Shown here: piece after piece, positions 1-11,653 of the stretch
Numbering within the stretch: position 1 is the first letter of the stretch
Layout: the number at the start of each line of letters is the position of its first letter
DNA from: Schizochytrium sp. TIO01
Lineage: Eukaryota; Sar; Bigyra; Thraustochytrida; Thraustochytriidae
Assembly (NCBI GenBank): GCA_004764695.1
Contig: SMSO01000034.1
Location: 4,038,501-4,102,500, forward strand
Reading direction: 5' to 3'
Length of the DNA stretch: 64,000 nucleotides
The notes under the pieces: generated by a model
What the model saw: the letters and a program-made list of their open reading frames with translations, nothing else
Database searches by the model: none
Told to the model about the DNA's origin: nothing
Program-made: the position numbers and the translations under genes

Positions 1-2245
1 CGTCAGCAGTCCGTCCTTGGAGTTTCTGGTGCGGTTCAGATGTTGAACTTGTGGAGGCGGTGAAAGTAGATGGTTCCATGTGAGCATTGTATCTTGACGT
101 CTTGCTGATCACATGTTGCTCGGGCTTTTGTGGATTACCACTGGTACCTGAGAACCCTTGTTGAGATTGATAAGAATGCGAATAAATAGGTGATGTTTGG
201 AAATGTTGAGACTGGCTCCCTGAGGTATTGCTCCCATCTTGTAGTCGTTGGTGTTCTTGTCTGATGGGAATTTGCCGACTACCGTCAGGTAGGTAGTCTT
301 GTCGCTGCTGAGAAGCAAACTCAGAAAATATAGGTTGCATAGGTTGCTGATGCTGCTGTAGCTTCGTTTGTTTTTCGATTGGTATGAAGGATTGACTCGG
401 CAAGATTTGGCGGTCTCCACGCATCTGATCTTGAGGAACATAATTACTCCTTAATCGCGGATCTTGTCTGACCGAGCTCTGATATGCAGGTGCTTGCTTA
501 GAGAGGTGATAATTTTGGCCTAAGATAGGATTTGGCTGTTGAGAAAATGTATTATCCGGAGGAGTGCGAATCTGCAAACCTTGAGGGTAGTGCGAATTTG
601 AACTACTGCCATGATAAGATGCTGGGAAGTGCATACCTAGATTTGGCCTTTGTCTATCATCTAGGTTTAATAAACCACCGGAAGGTTCAACATAAGCATG
701 GGTTAGAAAAGAGTTGTTGTTCGAACTTGTGTTAGATTGTAAATTGTGCCCAGGGTAATTATAGGTCTGGTGTGACTGAACTACAGGTTCATAAAGGGCT
801 AATGCGGTCGCTCCATGGTAAGGTGACTTTGCTTCCTCAAGGTCCCAATCTTCGTCAAAGCTCATTAATGGAGTCTGATTGAACCGCTCGTTTGATGAAT
901 CTCCCTGTGATTCATGCCTACGAAGTTCGTTCAAGCTGGACTCAAAATCAATGTGTTTTCGAGGTTGTTGATCCACACGTTGCAGTGCGTGTTGTTGCTC
1001 CAAGTGACGTGTTGGGGAGCGATGCCTTTGCACATCTGAATAGGTTTCATCAGGATATTGACGAGAAAGTGGTTGAAGATAATGGTTAGGCGAGTGTGGT
1101 GGCTGACGAGCCGAGTGAATCATAATACGGCGCCCCTCTCCTCTCAAATTTGTCTCAGATCGTGGAGATGCTTTAGATGGCGAAGCTATATCACAGAGCA
1201 GGAGTGGTTGAGAGCTGCGGATTTGTCCATCGTTGGGCTTCAACCCAGCCTTTTCTCTTTCAATGCGATATTTCTCATCTAGGAAACGTTGTCGAAGTTG
1301 TGCCCGTTTCTCTACAAGCTCCTTGAGCCGGGACTCCTCTTCCTCTAATTTTTGCTCAACTTGCACTCTTCGCTCTTGTTCAACTTGCTTCGTGTGTTGC
1401 ACGGCAAGCTCGTGCTTAATTTTATGCAGATAAGTACGATCTGATCTTCTATCTTGAAGATCAAGCTCTCGTTTTGCTCTTTGACGAATCTCGCGTAGCG
1501 CTTTCTCTTCATGGTGTGCGAGTCGTGCATCCGATTCTTGCTGGAGAATAACTTGCATACGGTGGTTCGCAAGGATTTGTCGCTCCTCGTTGCGCATACG
1601 GAGTTCCCTTGCATTCAACTCACGGTTAACAAGTGCCATTCCTGCTTGGCGAAACTCTCGTACACGTTGTTGCTCAAGCTTAGATTTTCTTTCACTTTGC
1701 TTTTTCTCGATCATTTCTTGCTTTTGCGTTTGTGCCTTGACATGCTTTTGATTTGTTTCAAGAAGCTTCGTGAAGCGCTCTGAATCGCAACCAGGGAGCA
1801 AACAAAGCGAGACAATGCAGTGTCATAAATACCACATCCCGAGTTAGTTTATCTGTATTACATACTACGACCGGATGAATCGAATACACTTACCTTCCTC
1901 TTGTTGAACCATATGCTCCATGGCCTGAATACCAGGGCCATATGCCTTATTTAGTTTACTTCCCGACAGGTTGTTTTGGCCATTCTGCGACTGCATCAAG
2001 TGCAGCCCTGGCTTACGTGGGTGGTCTACCATATCTGGAAAATAATACACGCCATGGAATCGCTTGTCAATAAGATCTGTACTAAGGATACTCTGTGTTC
2101 GGAAAGGGTCATCCTCGATGATTGGCATTTCAGCCTGAGAGGTCCGAACAGAAGATAATCCATCAATCTGCGTTTTAGACGGTTTTGATTTTGGGCTGTG
2201 CTGGACAAGTTGGTCTCGCAGTGCTTCATTATGTATTCGCATCAT
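1..2245 (-). CDS. Coiled-coil protein with Gln/Asn-rich tail, 3' end outside window
   Basis: I do not recognise the family. The model is two exons on the minus strand: 2245-1894 and 1779 to the window edge, joined in frame across a GT-AG intron, giving about 710 visible residues and no stop before position 1. Exon 1 (about 117 residues) starts at tandem ATG codons (2245 and 2242) and is hydrophilic. From about residue 118 to 300 the protein is a long charged Lys/Glu/Arg/Gln helix typical of a coiled coil, with repeats such as QVEQERRVQVEQKLEEEE. The remainder is low-complexity, rich in Gln, Asn, Ser, Pro and Tyr. It faces EMC4 head to head across 0.8 kb. A cytoskeletal or ciliary role would fit such a protein but is only a guess. 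An upstream 5' exon cannot be excluded: a possible acceptor lies just before the first ATG and an in-frame stop sits at 2284. Confidence 0.75.
1780..1893 (-). other. Spliceosomal intron of the coiled-coil gene (114 bases)
   Basis: Read on the minus strand, the donor is G|GTAAGTG and the acceptor GATTCAG|AGCGC. The intron interrupts a Glu codon in phase 1 and contains in-frame stops, while both flanking exons remain open and read continuously as coiled coil (EEG before, ERFTKLLE after). It is the best-supported intron in the window and the reference for judging other splice sites here. Confidence 0.85.
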
Positions 2246-3073
2246 TTTGATAGACTGTGCAGAAGGCCGCACGGAGCGGCACTATGGACTAGCTGCCACT
2301 TCTGTAGTGATCTTTAATAAGTTTACCTCCACTACCCCACCACCGTCAAAGAAAGCTCAGAAGCGAATCCAACTATCTAAATTTTGCGATCCTCTTCAGC
2401 CACGCAGCCCCTTTCAGGAATCGAATATACGTCGATATTCCCTTCCGCGTTGCAATAGTTTTTGAAACCTGGATCTTGTTATAAGTTAAAGCCCCAACTC
2501 ACGCGAGTCAGGGTCGAGCTAACTAAAAACACTTTTTGGTTATTTGACTCAAGAGCAGTTTCACTTCCCCAGTAAAATACTCTCGTATGAGCATGCTTCT
2601 CTCCGCAACGAAGTCAAGTGAGCAAGCATCTTGCCAAACCCAACTCGAGGTCCAACTTTTGGGCGCGGCCTTGTCTCAGTAATTTCGTTCGCGCATGTCC
2701 CCGCGTACGTCCAGTGCACACCCGATATTCACGTCGGTGAAATTAAAAGTGTATTTTAATTTGCCGGCCTACTGTGTGTTTCCCCGGTGACCACGGTGGC
2801 AGTCAAGAACAAGGAGAAGGAGAAGAAGAAGCAGAAGACCAAAGCTCGAAGCAAGTCGCTTGCTTCTCTCGTGCATCGCGGCGATCTTTCTGCTTCGCAA
2901 AGTAATCTGCTAAGTTTAGTAACTTGCTGCGGTCGATCTCTGCGTGTAGCTTCTACTTTTTGGTTACCTGCATTCGGGCTCTTGCCTGGTTGCTTCAAGA
3001 ACAGCGATAACAACAGCCAAAACAGACACGAAGGATAAACACAAAGTTGAAGAGCGCAAAAGAAGACTCTACA
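2246..3073. promoter_or_regulatory. Divergent intergenic region, coiled-coil gene / EMC4
   Basis: This 0.8 kb gap separates two divergent start codons and must hold both promoters. I see no TATA box or repeat array I can support. A purine-rich stretch (2805-2850) lies in the presumed EMC4 leader. The EMC4 frame is open for nine codons upstream of its ATG but without another ATG. Confidence 0.4.
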
Positions 3074-3637
3074 ATGAGTGTCATCTACGGCTTTGAGCTT
3101 GGTGAAGACTCCAGCAACAAGCTCACGATTGGCACTGGAAAGACGGGAAAGACTGCGGGAGGTCTTTCTGATGCCCCTGGATACCTTGTTGGATACCAAC
3201 CTCCTCTGCTGGAGCCGGGTAGCTCAGCATCTGTGGACATGGAGGCCATGCGGGATGCCATGATGAAAATGAAAAAGAAGCAAATGATGGCAATTGGTCA
3301 GGGGCCTGGAAAACAGCTTTTTATGACTGGCTTTATGCTTTGGATGTCTGGCTCGGGTCTCAACATTTTCTCCATCATGATGACTGGTATGGCCTTGTGG
3401 AACCCGATCAAGAGTCTTCTTAGCATCAACACGACCTTTACTCCCTTTCGTGATGTCGATGGCCTCCTCCAGGCTAAGCTTATGTTCATTGTCCTCAACG
3501 GCGTTGGTCTGTCATTTGCTCTTTACAAATTAGGTCAGATGGGTCTGGTCCCGATTCGCTCTACTGACTGGCTAGGTCTCCTGGAGACTAGCGAGCCTGA
3601 AGAGATCATGGCTGCCATCCCGTCAATTTCGTACTAA
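3074..3637 (+). CDS. EMC4: ER membrane protein complex subunit 4
   Basis: EMC4 (TMEM85) is a subunit of the ER membrane protein complex, which inserts tail-anchored and some multi-pass proteins into the ER membrane. The ORF gives 187 residues, the usual size of the family. The family signature is clear: a first hydrophobic segment at about residues 82-110 containing MTGFMLWMSG and FSIMMTGMALWNPIKSLL, then a second segment at about 133-155 followed by YKLGQMGLVP and a conserved SDW-like motif (STDWL). The hydrophilic N-terminus with a Met/Lys-rich amphipathic stretch (residues 56-72) also fits. I chose the ATG in context ACAATGA at 3074; the frame is open upstream but lacks another ATG. It is intronless, divergent from the coiled-coil gene and convergent with the next gene. 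Confidence 0.93.
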   Translation: MSVIYGFELGEDSSNKLTIGTGKTGKTAGGLSDAPGYLVGYQPPLLEPGSSASVDMEAMRDAMMKMKKKQMMAIGQGPGKQLFMTGFMLWMSGSGLNIFSIMMTGMALWNPIKSLLSINTTFTPFRDVDGLLQAKLMFIVLNGVGLSFALYKLGQMGLVPIRSTDWLGLLETSEPEEIMAAIPSISY

Positions 3638-4637
3638 GTCAAGCGTGTGTAGTGGCCTGTCAGGCCACAAATGTTTATAGACTCGACTGCAAATGGACTC
3701 TCATAAACCTACTTTCCTCCATTGCCATCAACATTGGTAATCTCGAAATGGTTCGAAAACTAGAATTGCATAAGCAGAAAAAACCCTGAAGAAAGCATAC
3801 ACAATATTATAATCTTTCATCGTTATTAGTTTCCCTTCAGCTCAAGTTTTTCTTTCGGCTTTCAACATAAGACCAAGAATTGAAGTGCAGCATAAGTTTA
3901 TTAACTCTTATTATTGAATGCTGAATGTATACTCGGCGACAAATGAAGGTAAACATAGAGCTAGTTTACAGTTGCCTTCCAACGTTTTTGTTTTCTATTA
4001 AACTGTTTGGACCGGAATGTTCTATCTATGATTGCTGAATTGTCCAAAGCCTCTTGCCTTATTGCCGTTTACCTGTTCGTCGAACTGGGCTTTGCCTTTA
4101 CTGTGTTTTTCTTTATACATCTCTCTCAGATATTGCAAGGAATAAAGGGTCGCAACAGCATCAGGGGAAGAGAATACAATTACCCTTGCGAGATTTTGTT
4201 TTAAATGCAACAGTAGAAGAATGTACAAGACATTAAATGTCCAATTTCGCAAGGTTTGGGACAGGAAACAACGATTAAGTGGATGCAAGCGGGGCTATAG
4301 ACAATAAGAAGTATCTCATTTTAAGAACATAATGTTTGATAAGCTTATAAAATAAAATTAAATAAAACAAAATAAAACAAAGAACCAACTCTCATGACCA
4401 TACGAAGAATACACAAACATTACATTTTCAAAGTGCACTTTATGAAAGGAAACAATGTTTTGGTATCCATGCATGTTAAAATATAGTTTGGTTCACCGGC
4501 CGGGATGCAAGTAATCAGAGTTGCAAACAACTTTCAATTCCAAAAGTAAAGTAATTAGTACATCTGGCCATCAAAGAGGCATGGCGAGCGAGTACAGAAC
4601 GCTTGCATTGCCTATTATATGTTGAGAAACGATGAGC
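3638..4637. other. Convergent intergenic region, no gene seen
   Basis: This AT-rich 1 kb gap lies between the stop codons of two convergent genes and must carry both 3' UTRs and poly(A) sites. The stretch 4330-4380 is A-rich with several AATAAA-like words, but I cannot assign a terminator to either gene. Short ORFs on both strands (4007-4288) show no family resemblance. Confidence 0.5.
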
Positions 4638-6032
4638 TCATACATATCCATCATCATCGTCACTTTCATTCTCACTGTTGCTGTCATCAGACTTTCCACT
4701 ACCGGAACGATGATCTTTATTGTGAGGCTCTTGTGTTTGGGAAACCTCGTGAAAAGAGAGCACATTGTCCTCGAACCTGCGCTGTATCGTCGATTGTTGG
4801 TATTTGTGGGGTCTCGGCGAGCTGGGTGGGGTAACAACTGAGCCTGGGGACATTGTTGCGACGTTCGTTGTAGTGGTGAGGCGTGTCTCGCCCTTGAAGG
4901 ATGAGTTGTCCTTTGACCACGCATCAGATTTCGAAGAGCTTCCTGCAGATTTGCTGCCATAACGGCTATCACTAACTGCAGTGTATGCAATCTTCTTAGA
5001 GAGTATACCGTAGGCGCACCAAGAGATGGCAAGGAACTCAGAGTGGGCCAGCATAAGGGTTGGGATGAGCATCATCAAAGCAAAGATAATTCCCTGACCA
5101 ACGGTTTGCACAATGTTTTCGTTCTCCACAGCGACAAGACGTGCCTTGATTTCTTCTGTACGTCGATTTGCGTTAACACTGAGGCTGGCATTGAGCGCTC
5201 TTTTAACGTGGTTTTTAGTCCACGCTGCTTGAACACCGAGCACGATCACTTGAAGAAAGGTGCTAAATTGTGTTCCCATGTAAGCACCAAGGGCTGCGCT
5301 ATCGTCACCATTGCTAATACCCAAGCAGATGAAGGGAACAATACCCGAGAAAATGCCTAATGAGGTAATGACAAGATTAACGCGGTAATTAACTTGAACA
5401 ATCCAGCGAGTTGCTCTATTTCCGTGAAGTACTGAGGCGATGAGGGCCGGTTGAAAAAAGTACACAGCCATGTAGAAACCAATTTTCGCGATTAAGTAAA
5501 GGAACGTGGGTAAGGCATCAAGCCCAATTTTCATGTCCGGTGCTGCGATACGTACGATTGCCATGATCACAACAGCTGGCATACAAACTCCGAATGCAGA
5601 GATAATGGCCAAGAGGCCCCGGTTGTGGAGGATGTGATATGGCGTTCCCTGCGCAAGCTTCATTGCCTTTGTCTCCTGAAACGTTCTCCAGCGCAGCCGA
5701 ATGCGTGGAATAGAGATGATGATATAAATCATTGTCACAGTGAGTGTAAAACCCCAGAGACCACGCCCCAGGGCAATGTTGGTCTGGCAGGAAGCTCCTG
5801 AAGCGTCGAAAAAGTCAGCTTTGCCGGAAAATCCTGCCTCGCAAAAGCAAATGCCATTGTTACATACACCATTTCCAGCACATGCGCCACGAACAGGATT
5901 TTGATCAATTTTGAAAGGGTCGAATAGGAAGTCTATTCGCGTGCATTCTTCATTAGCTTGTGTAGGGCTTAAGGTATCTGCGAGCGCTAAAAACAGCAAT
6001 GAACTTGCGATGCGCTTCGACCATAAATGCAT
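4638..6032 (-). CDS. EGF-like seven-transmembrane protein, paralogue A
   Basis: This is a 464-residue membrane protein of a family I do not recognise by name. An N-terminal signal peptide (residues 1 to about 26) precedes an EGF-like module with six cysteines at 30, 51, 57, 62, 64 and 82, including CAGNGVC and CFCEAGFSG. About seven hydrophobic segments follow (starting near RGLWGFTLTV), carrying the family motifs RLRW, NRGLL, FQPALIAS, RATR and VENENIVQT. The cytoplasmic tail of roughly 110 residues is Ser/Asp-rich, contains RRFEDNVLSFHE and ends DDDDGYV. Expected topology is extracellular N-terminus and cytosolic C-terminus, as in a receptor, but no GPCR family motif is evident. The ATG at 6032 is the first in frame; upstream TTG codons are ignored. 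The gene is intronless. Its paralogue lies 5.6 kb away in divergent orientation. Confidence 0.88.
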   Translation of the reverse strand: MHLWSKRIASSLLFLALADTLSPTQANEECTRIDFLFDPFKIDQNPVRGACAGNGVCNNGICFCEAGFSGKADFFDASGASCQTNIALGRGLWGFTLTVTMIYIIISIPRIRLRWRTFQETKAMKLAQGTPYHILHNRGLLAIISAFGVCMPAVVIMAIVRIAAPDMKIGLDALPTFLYLIAKIGFYMAVYFFQPALIASVLHGNRATRWIVQVNYRVNLVITSLGIFSGIVPFICLGISNGDDSAALGAYMGTQFSTFLQVIVLGVQAAWTKNHVKRALNASLSVNANRRTEEIKARLVAVENENIVQTVGQGIIFALMMLIPTLMLAHSEFLAISWCAYGILSKKIAYTAVSDSRYGSKSAGSSSKSDAWSKDNSSFKGETRLTTTTNVATMSPGSVVTPPSSPRPHKYQQSTIQRRFEDNVLSFHEVSQTQEPHNKDHRSGSGKSDDSNSENESDDDDGYV

Positions 6033-9000
6033 GTTCACAAGCAACAAGACTCAGATTCCTTTTCACCTGCCTTAAGAAGATGTACCACTGCCACAGCAGC
6101 CAGATCAGACCGCGTATACTCGCTGCCCTTGCCCCTTCGAAAGAAATGCTCGACCTTGCTCCTTGCAAAAACTTATGGCCCGTGGCTATATTCGAGTTTT
6201 GCAGTCAACGAAGTTGGTTGTCCCATCTTGACTCCTTGATGCCTGATGCATTGATGCAAATTAATTAAATGGGAAGTCAAGAACATGATCGCTTTCCTAG
6301 CTACTTCTGCTAATCACGCTAGTAAGTATGTACCTACCCTAGAAAGTACACTTATTATTATAGCTAGGATAACACAGGTTCATCTTTTAACTTCGTTAAC
6401 GAGAAGTACAGTATCAGGCACAAATGTTGCTGGACTCTGTACTTCCGCTCGGTTGAAATGCCGTCTTGGCTGCTGCAACGAGAGCAAACAATATCGCGTC
6501 GTCCAGAAGTAAGAAGTACAGGGGCCAGGTTCGCAATATCGTATCGTACCTCCTTCGTTGTTGAACATAATGTAGTATCCATATCCGCATCTTTTAAACA
6601 ACACTTTCAAAGCTAATCCTCTCTTCAATTCAGGGGTTAGTGGGGCTATCGAATTAAGTTTCGAAGTTCATCAAAAGTTAACTGTAGCTTTCAAATCAAC
6701 CAGGGTTCGTTCATCATAAACACTCAAATCTCCTTTCCACCAGGACTACTACCTAACTACTGTTATAGAAAATTTCGCTTGTATCTACAAACTGCGTCTC
6801 AAGAAAATGCCAATCCGCTTTGCAGCTGACGAGGAGTTTTAGCACATCATGTTACTTCTTTTGGACTTGGAAGCCCTCTACATTCCCTTGGGTTTATTTT
6901 TCTATACCACGAAGGATGACCTTTCTAACCATGGTGCCCATGAGTGACCTCTCAGGTCCAGAATACCCCTCGAAGCAACTCAACAGCACGATAATGGCGA
7001 TGGCCACGGAGGGCAAGGGGCAATCTCCTGTGCCATGACGTTTAGGACACGCGCTGCTTTTATAAAAGCACATGGTCTAATTCCAATCACGTGCTCTAAT
7101 AGTGTGGTCATTGAAAGGAAAGTGTGCAGGCATCGCACACCCCGAATTGCGCGTTTTTCGAGTCTTCTTAAAGGCTTTTCCAGAGCTCGAAGGTTCAAAG
7201 TAGAGTGTTGTTTTAACAATCTGGAGAGAATACAGTCAAGTGCCAGCGTTTGGTCTGGCTATAGGAGAAACGCTGTACCCTGTATGGTGAATAAATGCCT
7301 TGTATAGTGGATGTTAGAACATTGGAGCAGGGCAGCCCAGAGCTGGGCGACCTTGAGGCTTTCTGAAACAGGGCAATCGTTCTGAAGGGCCTTGGAGCCT
7401 GGCGAAAGCAATGGTCATGACCTTGCAGTTGAAAAGAATCACGAGATTCAAGAAGCCCTACTCTTAGGACACTAGAATCACAAAGTCCTCGAGGTCAACT
7501 GAAAGCAGCATCTGCCTAGGGAACTTGGGTACCAAGAAGATAGCTCGATGTCATACTCTGCTGTTGAGGTTTGCATGAAGAGGACCTCTTGATCAACGTC
7601 AAAGGCACACCCACTACCCATTGTAATTGATCTTAGTGAAGCTTCAATTGTTATGGTGTTCATTACCATCATTTTTGTCATACTCTCTTTATACTGTGTA
7701 CTGATGAGATGGTTTCGTCACTGCTTGCATTGGTGACGAGCTGTTATAATTCTGCAAATCTCCCTCGTAATCCTGGCTGTGTAGAAAGATGTGCACATCG
7801 TTGTCTGTATGCAATGGGGTTCTAACTTCTCTTTTGTCTGGGTAGCACAGTGTGCATTGTCTCGAGAAATGGGCTTGCGTCCAGGCGACTCAGAGCGCCT
7901 GATCTAAAGAGTCTAAGGTTTGGCACTTTCGAAGCATATATACACTCACCCCTTTGCTCGTGTCGGTTATTGTGCACACCATCAGAGTAGTTTTGTAAAG
8001 GAGGGGGGTGTTGCTGTCAAAGTTCATAGAGGTTGGCAGCGTTCTTGAGGTTCTGCTCCGCTAGCAAAGAGACAGGTACCTAGTGCTGCAACGTTTTACC
8101 GGGACCACGAGTGGTGTTCCCTTCGGAGCGGCACGCGACATTCCAATAATCCACGATCGGCCTAAGCCCACCTCTCCGGCACGCTCCGTGCTTGCTGCAT
8201 TTTTCAAGTTAAACTTGGACTCAGATGATTGCAATAATACGAATAATGAATTAAAAAGTCATCCATCAACTAGGAAGCGGCGCACGCAGCATTTGGGACT
8301 TTCAGAGCATAGCTACCCGCCAGAACACGCTCGCCTTGCATAAGTATATTCTGACTCGACTGCTACTGCTTCTCAAATCTGCAGCACAATCTTGCAATCG
8401 AACTTTACTTCGCTTGCAGAGATTTGATCTTCTGTCTGTCCAGTGGGTCCGGACAGAACCTTAATTTTAATCTGCGTGCTGCTGCTGCTTCTTCTTCATG
8501 TATAATAAAAAGGTTAAGAAAGGTAAAACTTTCAAGTTGAACGAGAAAGAACAAAAAGTACTTACGCGAAGGAAAAAGGGGAAGTGCACACCTTTCAAGG
8601 AAAACTGTGGCGTCACTCCCTCATTCGATCGCTCCGCTCATTCGATTCTTCATCATTCATTCATTTGTTTGTTTGTTCCAGGTTTCACACGTTATGGGCA
8701 TTGCATTGCCGAGCAGGTCTGGCCGCGTCTTGCGGACTGCTATGTTTTTGATGGCCGACGGCCTGGAGAAGCTGTTTAGTCTGGGTGTGCACCCGCTTTT
8801 GCTTGGCTCCTGGGTTTTCACCTTTCCAAGCTGTCGACCGCCCCATATCAAACTCTTGTTCATCATCATCATCATCATCATTGCTGCCGCCGCTATTTTT
8901 GCCGCAAGTTCTTCTTCTCTGTCTACCACGAGTTCGAGGAGCAGTGTTCATTCTCATTTGTTTGGGCTGTTATAGTTCAATCATGCTACGCTGTAACCAA

Positions 9001-11653
9001 TTTGTAAAACGTCAAATCGATTTCTGGTCGAGCAGCTCAAGCTGGTTTGCAGGTGTCCAAGACCATCTTGATGACATCTTTCATGAGCTCGCACAGCATC
9101 AGTTTTAATCCCATGAGGACCCTCCGTCGTCAACTCCAACGCCTTTGCGTCAAAACGGCGTCAAGGATTTTCACAATCATGATTGCAATTTTCACATTGA
9201 CCAGCTCGCGGTGGCCACCACGCCAGTGGTGCCCAGTGGGTTAGTTCGGACACCTGAACATCCAATCCATCACAAAGCGGTGCTATTCCCCAACATTGCA
9301 CGGGCTTGATTGGTTGATTGATCGATTCATTCATTCATTGATTCATTCGTGGTGATTCCCCATCAGAGCTTACGATGCAGTGCTCCCCAACAGAGCAGGA
9401 GGCAGGCATCCTCCGAGTCCTGCAAACCTGAAGTTCACAAAGGCGTCACGCTCTTTAAAAAGTAGTTTCATGAGTTGCCTAACACGGTGCTACGTGCCGA
9501 AAGGACGCTGTCAAGAAGGGCCAACGACGGCTCGATTGCCGAGGCAGCGGTCTCGTGCGAGGCGCGCCACCACGAAGCCAGTTAAGAGTTTATTTATTTT
9601 TAGTAAGTTATAGACACCAAATCGATGCAGAGCAAAATGCAGGCCATCTATCTGGCTGGGCCCACGAATTGATCCTTGAGCCAGCTGAAAGCTGCAAATA
9701 TTCTTGCGTGTGTATTTTCCCTTCAAGATCCGCTGAGCTTTGGCGGATTTGCTTGAGCTCTGAGGCAGAGCTGCTGTAGCAAATGTGCTATTTTGCTCCT
9801 GATTTGTTAATTTGCCAAGCTTGTTTCTTCTTTAGAATTAAAAAATAAAATAAAATAAATAAAATATAATAAAAAATAAAATAAACATGATCAAAATCGC
9901 ACTTAGCAGCTAAGGTTACTAAGTAAGTAGTTCCTCCTGATTATTTTTCTTTTTCTTGCAAAGCTCTTGTAAGAATTTGCAAATTGAAAGTAGAAATGGG
10001 GATGGGAACGATGACTTTGATGGCTTCTTCGAGTTGGGCGGGCCACGCCAATGCTTGTTTGAGCCTGCCGCGAAGTTTGCTCTTCCGAGCCCGTCTGCAG
10101 ATGATCGAGCTCGCGAATAAAACGAAGGAAACTTTGCGTTCGCTCATCAAGGTACCTTGCCTGCTTGTAAGCTCGCTCGCTGGCTAGCTCGCTGCTTCCT
10201 GCGTGGCTCGCAGCAGTGCCTCTCAATTTATTTATTTTATTTTGTTTCTCCACGCATGCGGCTCGTCCGGAGGGTTTATAGTAGAGCACAACGAGCTGTC
10301 CTGCAAAGTCAGTCCAGCCAAATCAAATCAAATCAAAATCAAATCAAATCAAATCATATCAAGTCAAGTCAAGTCAAGCCGAGCAAGCAAGCATTGAAAC
10401 ATCCAGGCAAACGAACAGTTGTTCGACGCCAAAGTTCCCTTTACTAGCTAGCTAGCTCATGCAGTTTGTTTGTAAGCTCGAAGCGCGATCGTTTGAAGGA
10501 CCTGCTTGCTACATACACTTCAGCTTTCTAATCGAAAAAGTAAGTTGGTTTGCTCTCTCTCTCTGTTTTTCTCACGTTGCGCCTTTCTAGCGATCAGAAC
10601 TTCGAAGAAGATCTTACAAGGGAGATAACCTAAAGTAAGTTCCTTTCGATTGAACAAGGAACGAAGCAAAGGAGGAGAACTTAAGATGTTTTTTCTATTT
10701 AGGGCGAGACATGCCCTGAGAAGAGGGAGAGAACGCAAGGGAACAGAAGGGGAAAGCAGGAACATTTTTAAAGATTAAAAATTAAAAATTGTAAAAAGAA
10801 GAAGTAGAAGAAAAAAAAGAGAAGAACTACTAACACTGGAATTCTTTCTGCTGGCGCATGATTTCCAACGTCAGTCAAATGGGCTGCGAAGAAGCCCGCA
10901 AACGTGGGCAAGGCCCCGGCCGTTGTTCTCGGGCTGCTGCTATTGGCGCTGCCATCATCGACCTTGCATAGTCCCTCGCAGCACACCACCAAGCAGTGAG
11001 TTTGTTGACCGAAGGAGGGAATCAGAGCCACGCTTGGGGGCGAGCGCGGGAGTTTCTCTGCACAGAGTGCACCTTCCCCTACATGGCTATAACAACCCTG
11101 CTTAGGTACCTACTAAATGTCACCTGCAGTTGGAAAGAGTTTTTAATTTGGTGTCGGTATCCCTATTCTTTCAACCTGTTGTGCAATTGTCACCAGGTGG
11201 GTTCCATTTCTTACAAGTCGCATTTCCCGCCCACTTCTACCCACAACAAGGGAGCAAATAGCTAGGTACGATAAAAATAAACAGAGAATCAAGCTAATAT
11301 ACAGCTAGCTGCGCAGAGGTCGCATTCATCCACTGAGGCAGATCAATCACTCAATTGGCCGCTTTGCATTGCAATCTCTCGACCTGCATCTTGCTTGCTC
11401 TGTGCTCATCGGTTGAGTCACGGCACGCGCTGATAGAGACTTGGCACGTGCAGACAAGAATTTGAAAGCCTCAGCAAAGGGGATAGCGACAAGAGCAGCA
11501 GGCAACGAGAAAGAATATCAGAGCAACGGGAGAAAAGGGGCCTTTGGCAATTTACGTCGGGTGACGCATATATCTTCGTTCACGTTACTCAGTAAAGTAG
11601 CGTAGCTTACGCGAGGAGTAAATTCTGGCAGAGGTCTTCTACGCATTAGCACC
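6033..11653. other. 5.6 kb divergent gap between EGF-7TM paralogues
   Basis: No recognisable conserved gene. ATG-initiated ORFs that could be small genes or relics are 6364-6582 (minus, about 72 codons with CSRC) and 7035-7307 (plus, 90 codons, Arg/Lys-rich). A plus-strand frame at 8785-9309 is broken by one TAA at 9106. Repeats begin in the right half: CAT triplets near 8860-8880, ATTC runs near 9325, an AAATC/AAGTC tract at 10318-10380 and A-rich runs at 9838-9890. The last few hundred bases before 11654 must hold the promoter of paralogue B, and 6033 onward that of paralogue A. Confidence 0.5.

Noticed and set aside
6364-6582. CxxC...QHL pattern suggesting a BED zinc finger of a hAT transposase
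   Set aside because: The final His/Cys spacing does not fit and no transposase core or terminal repeats are nearby.
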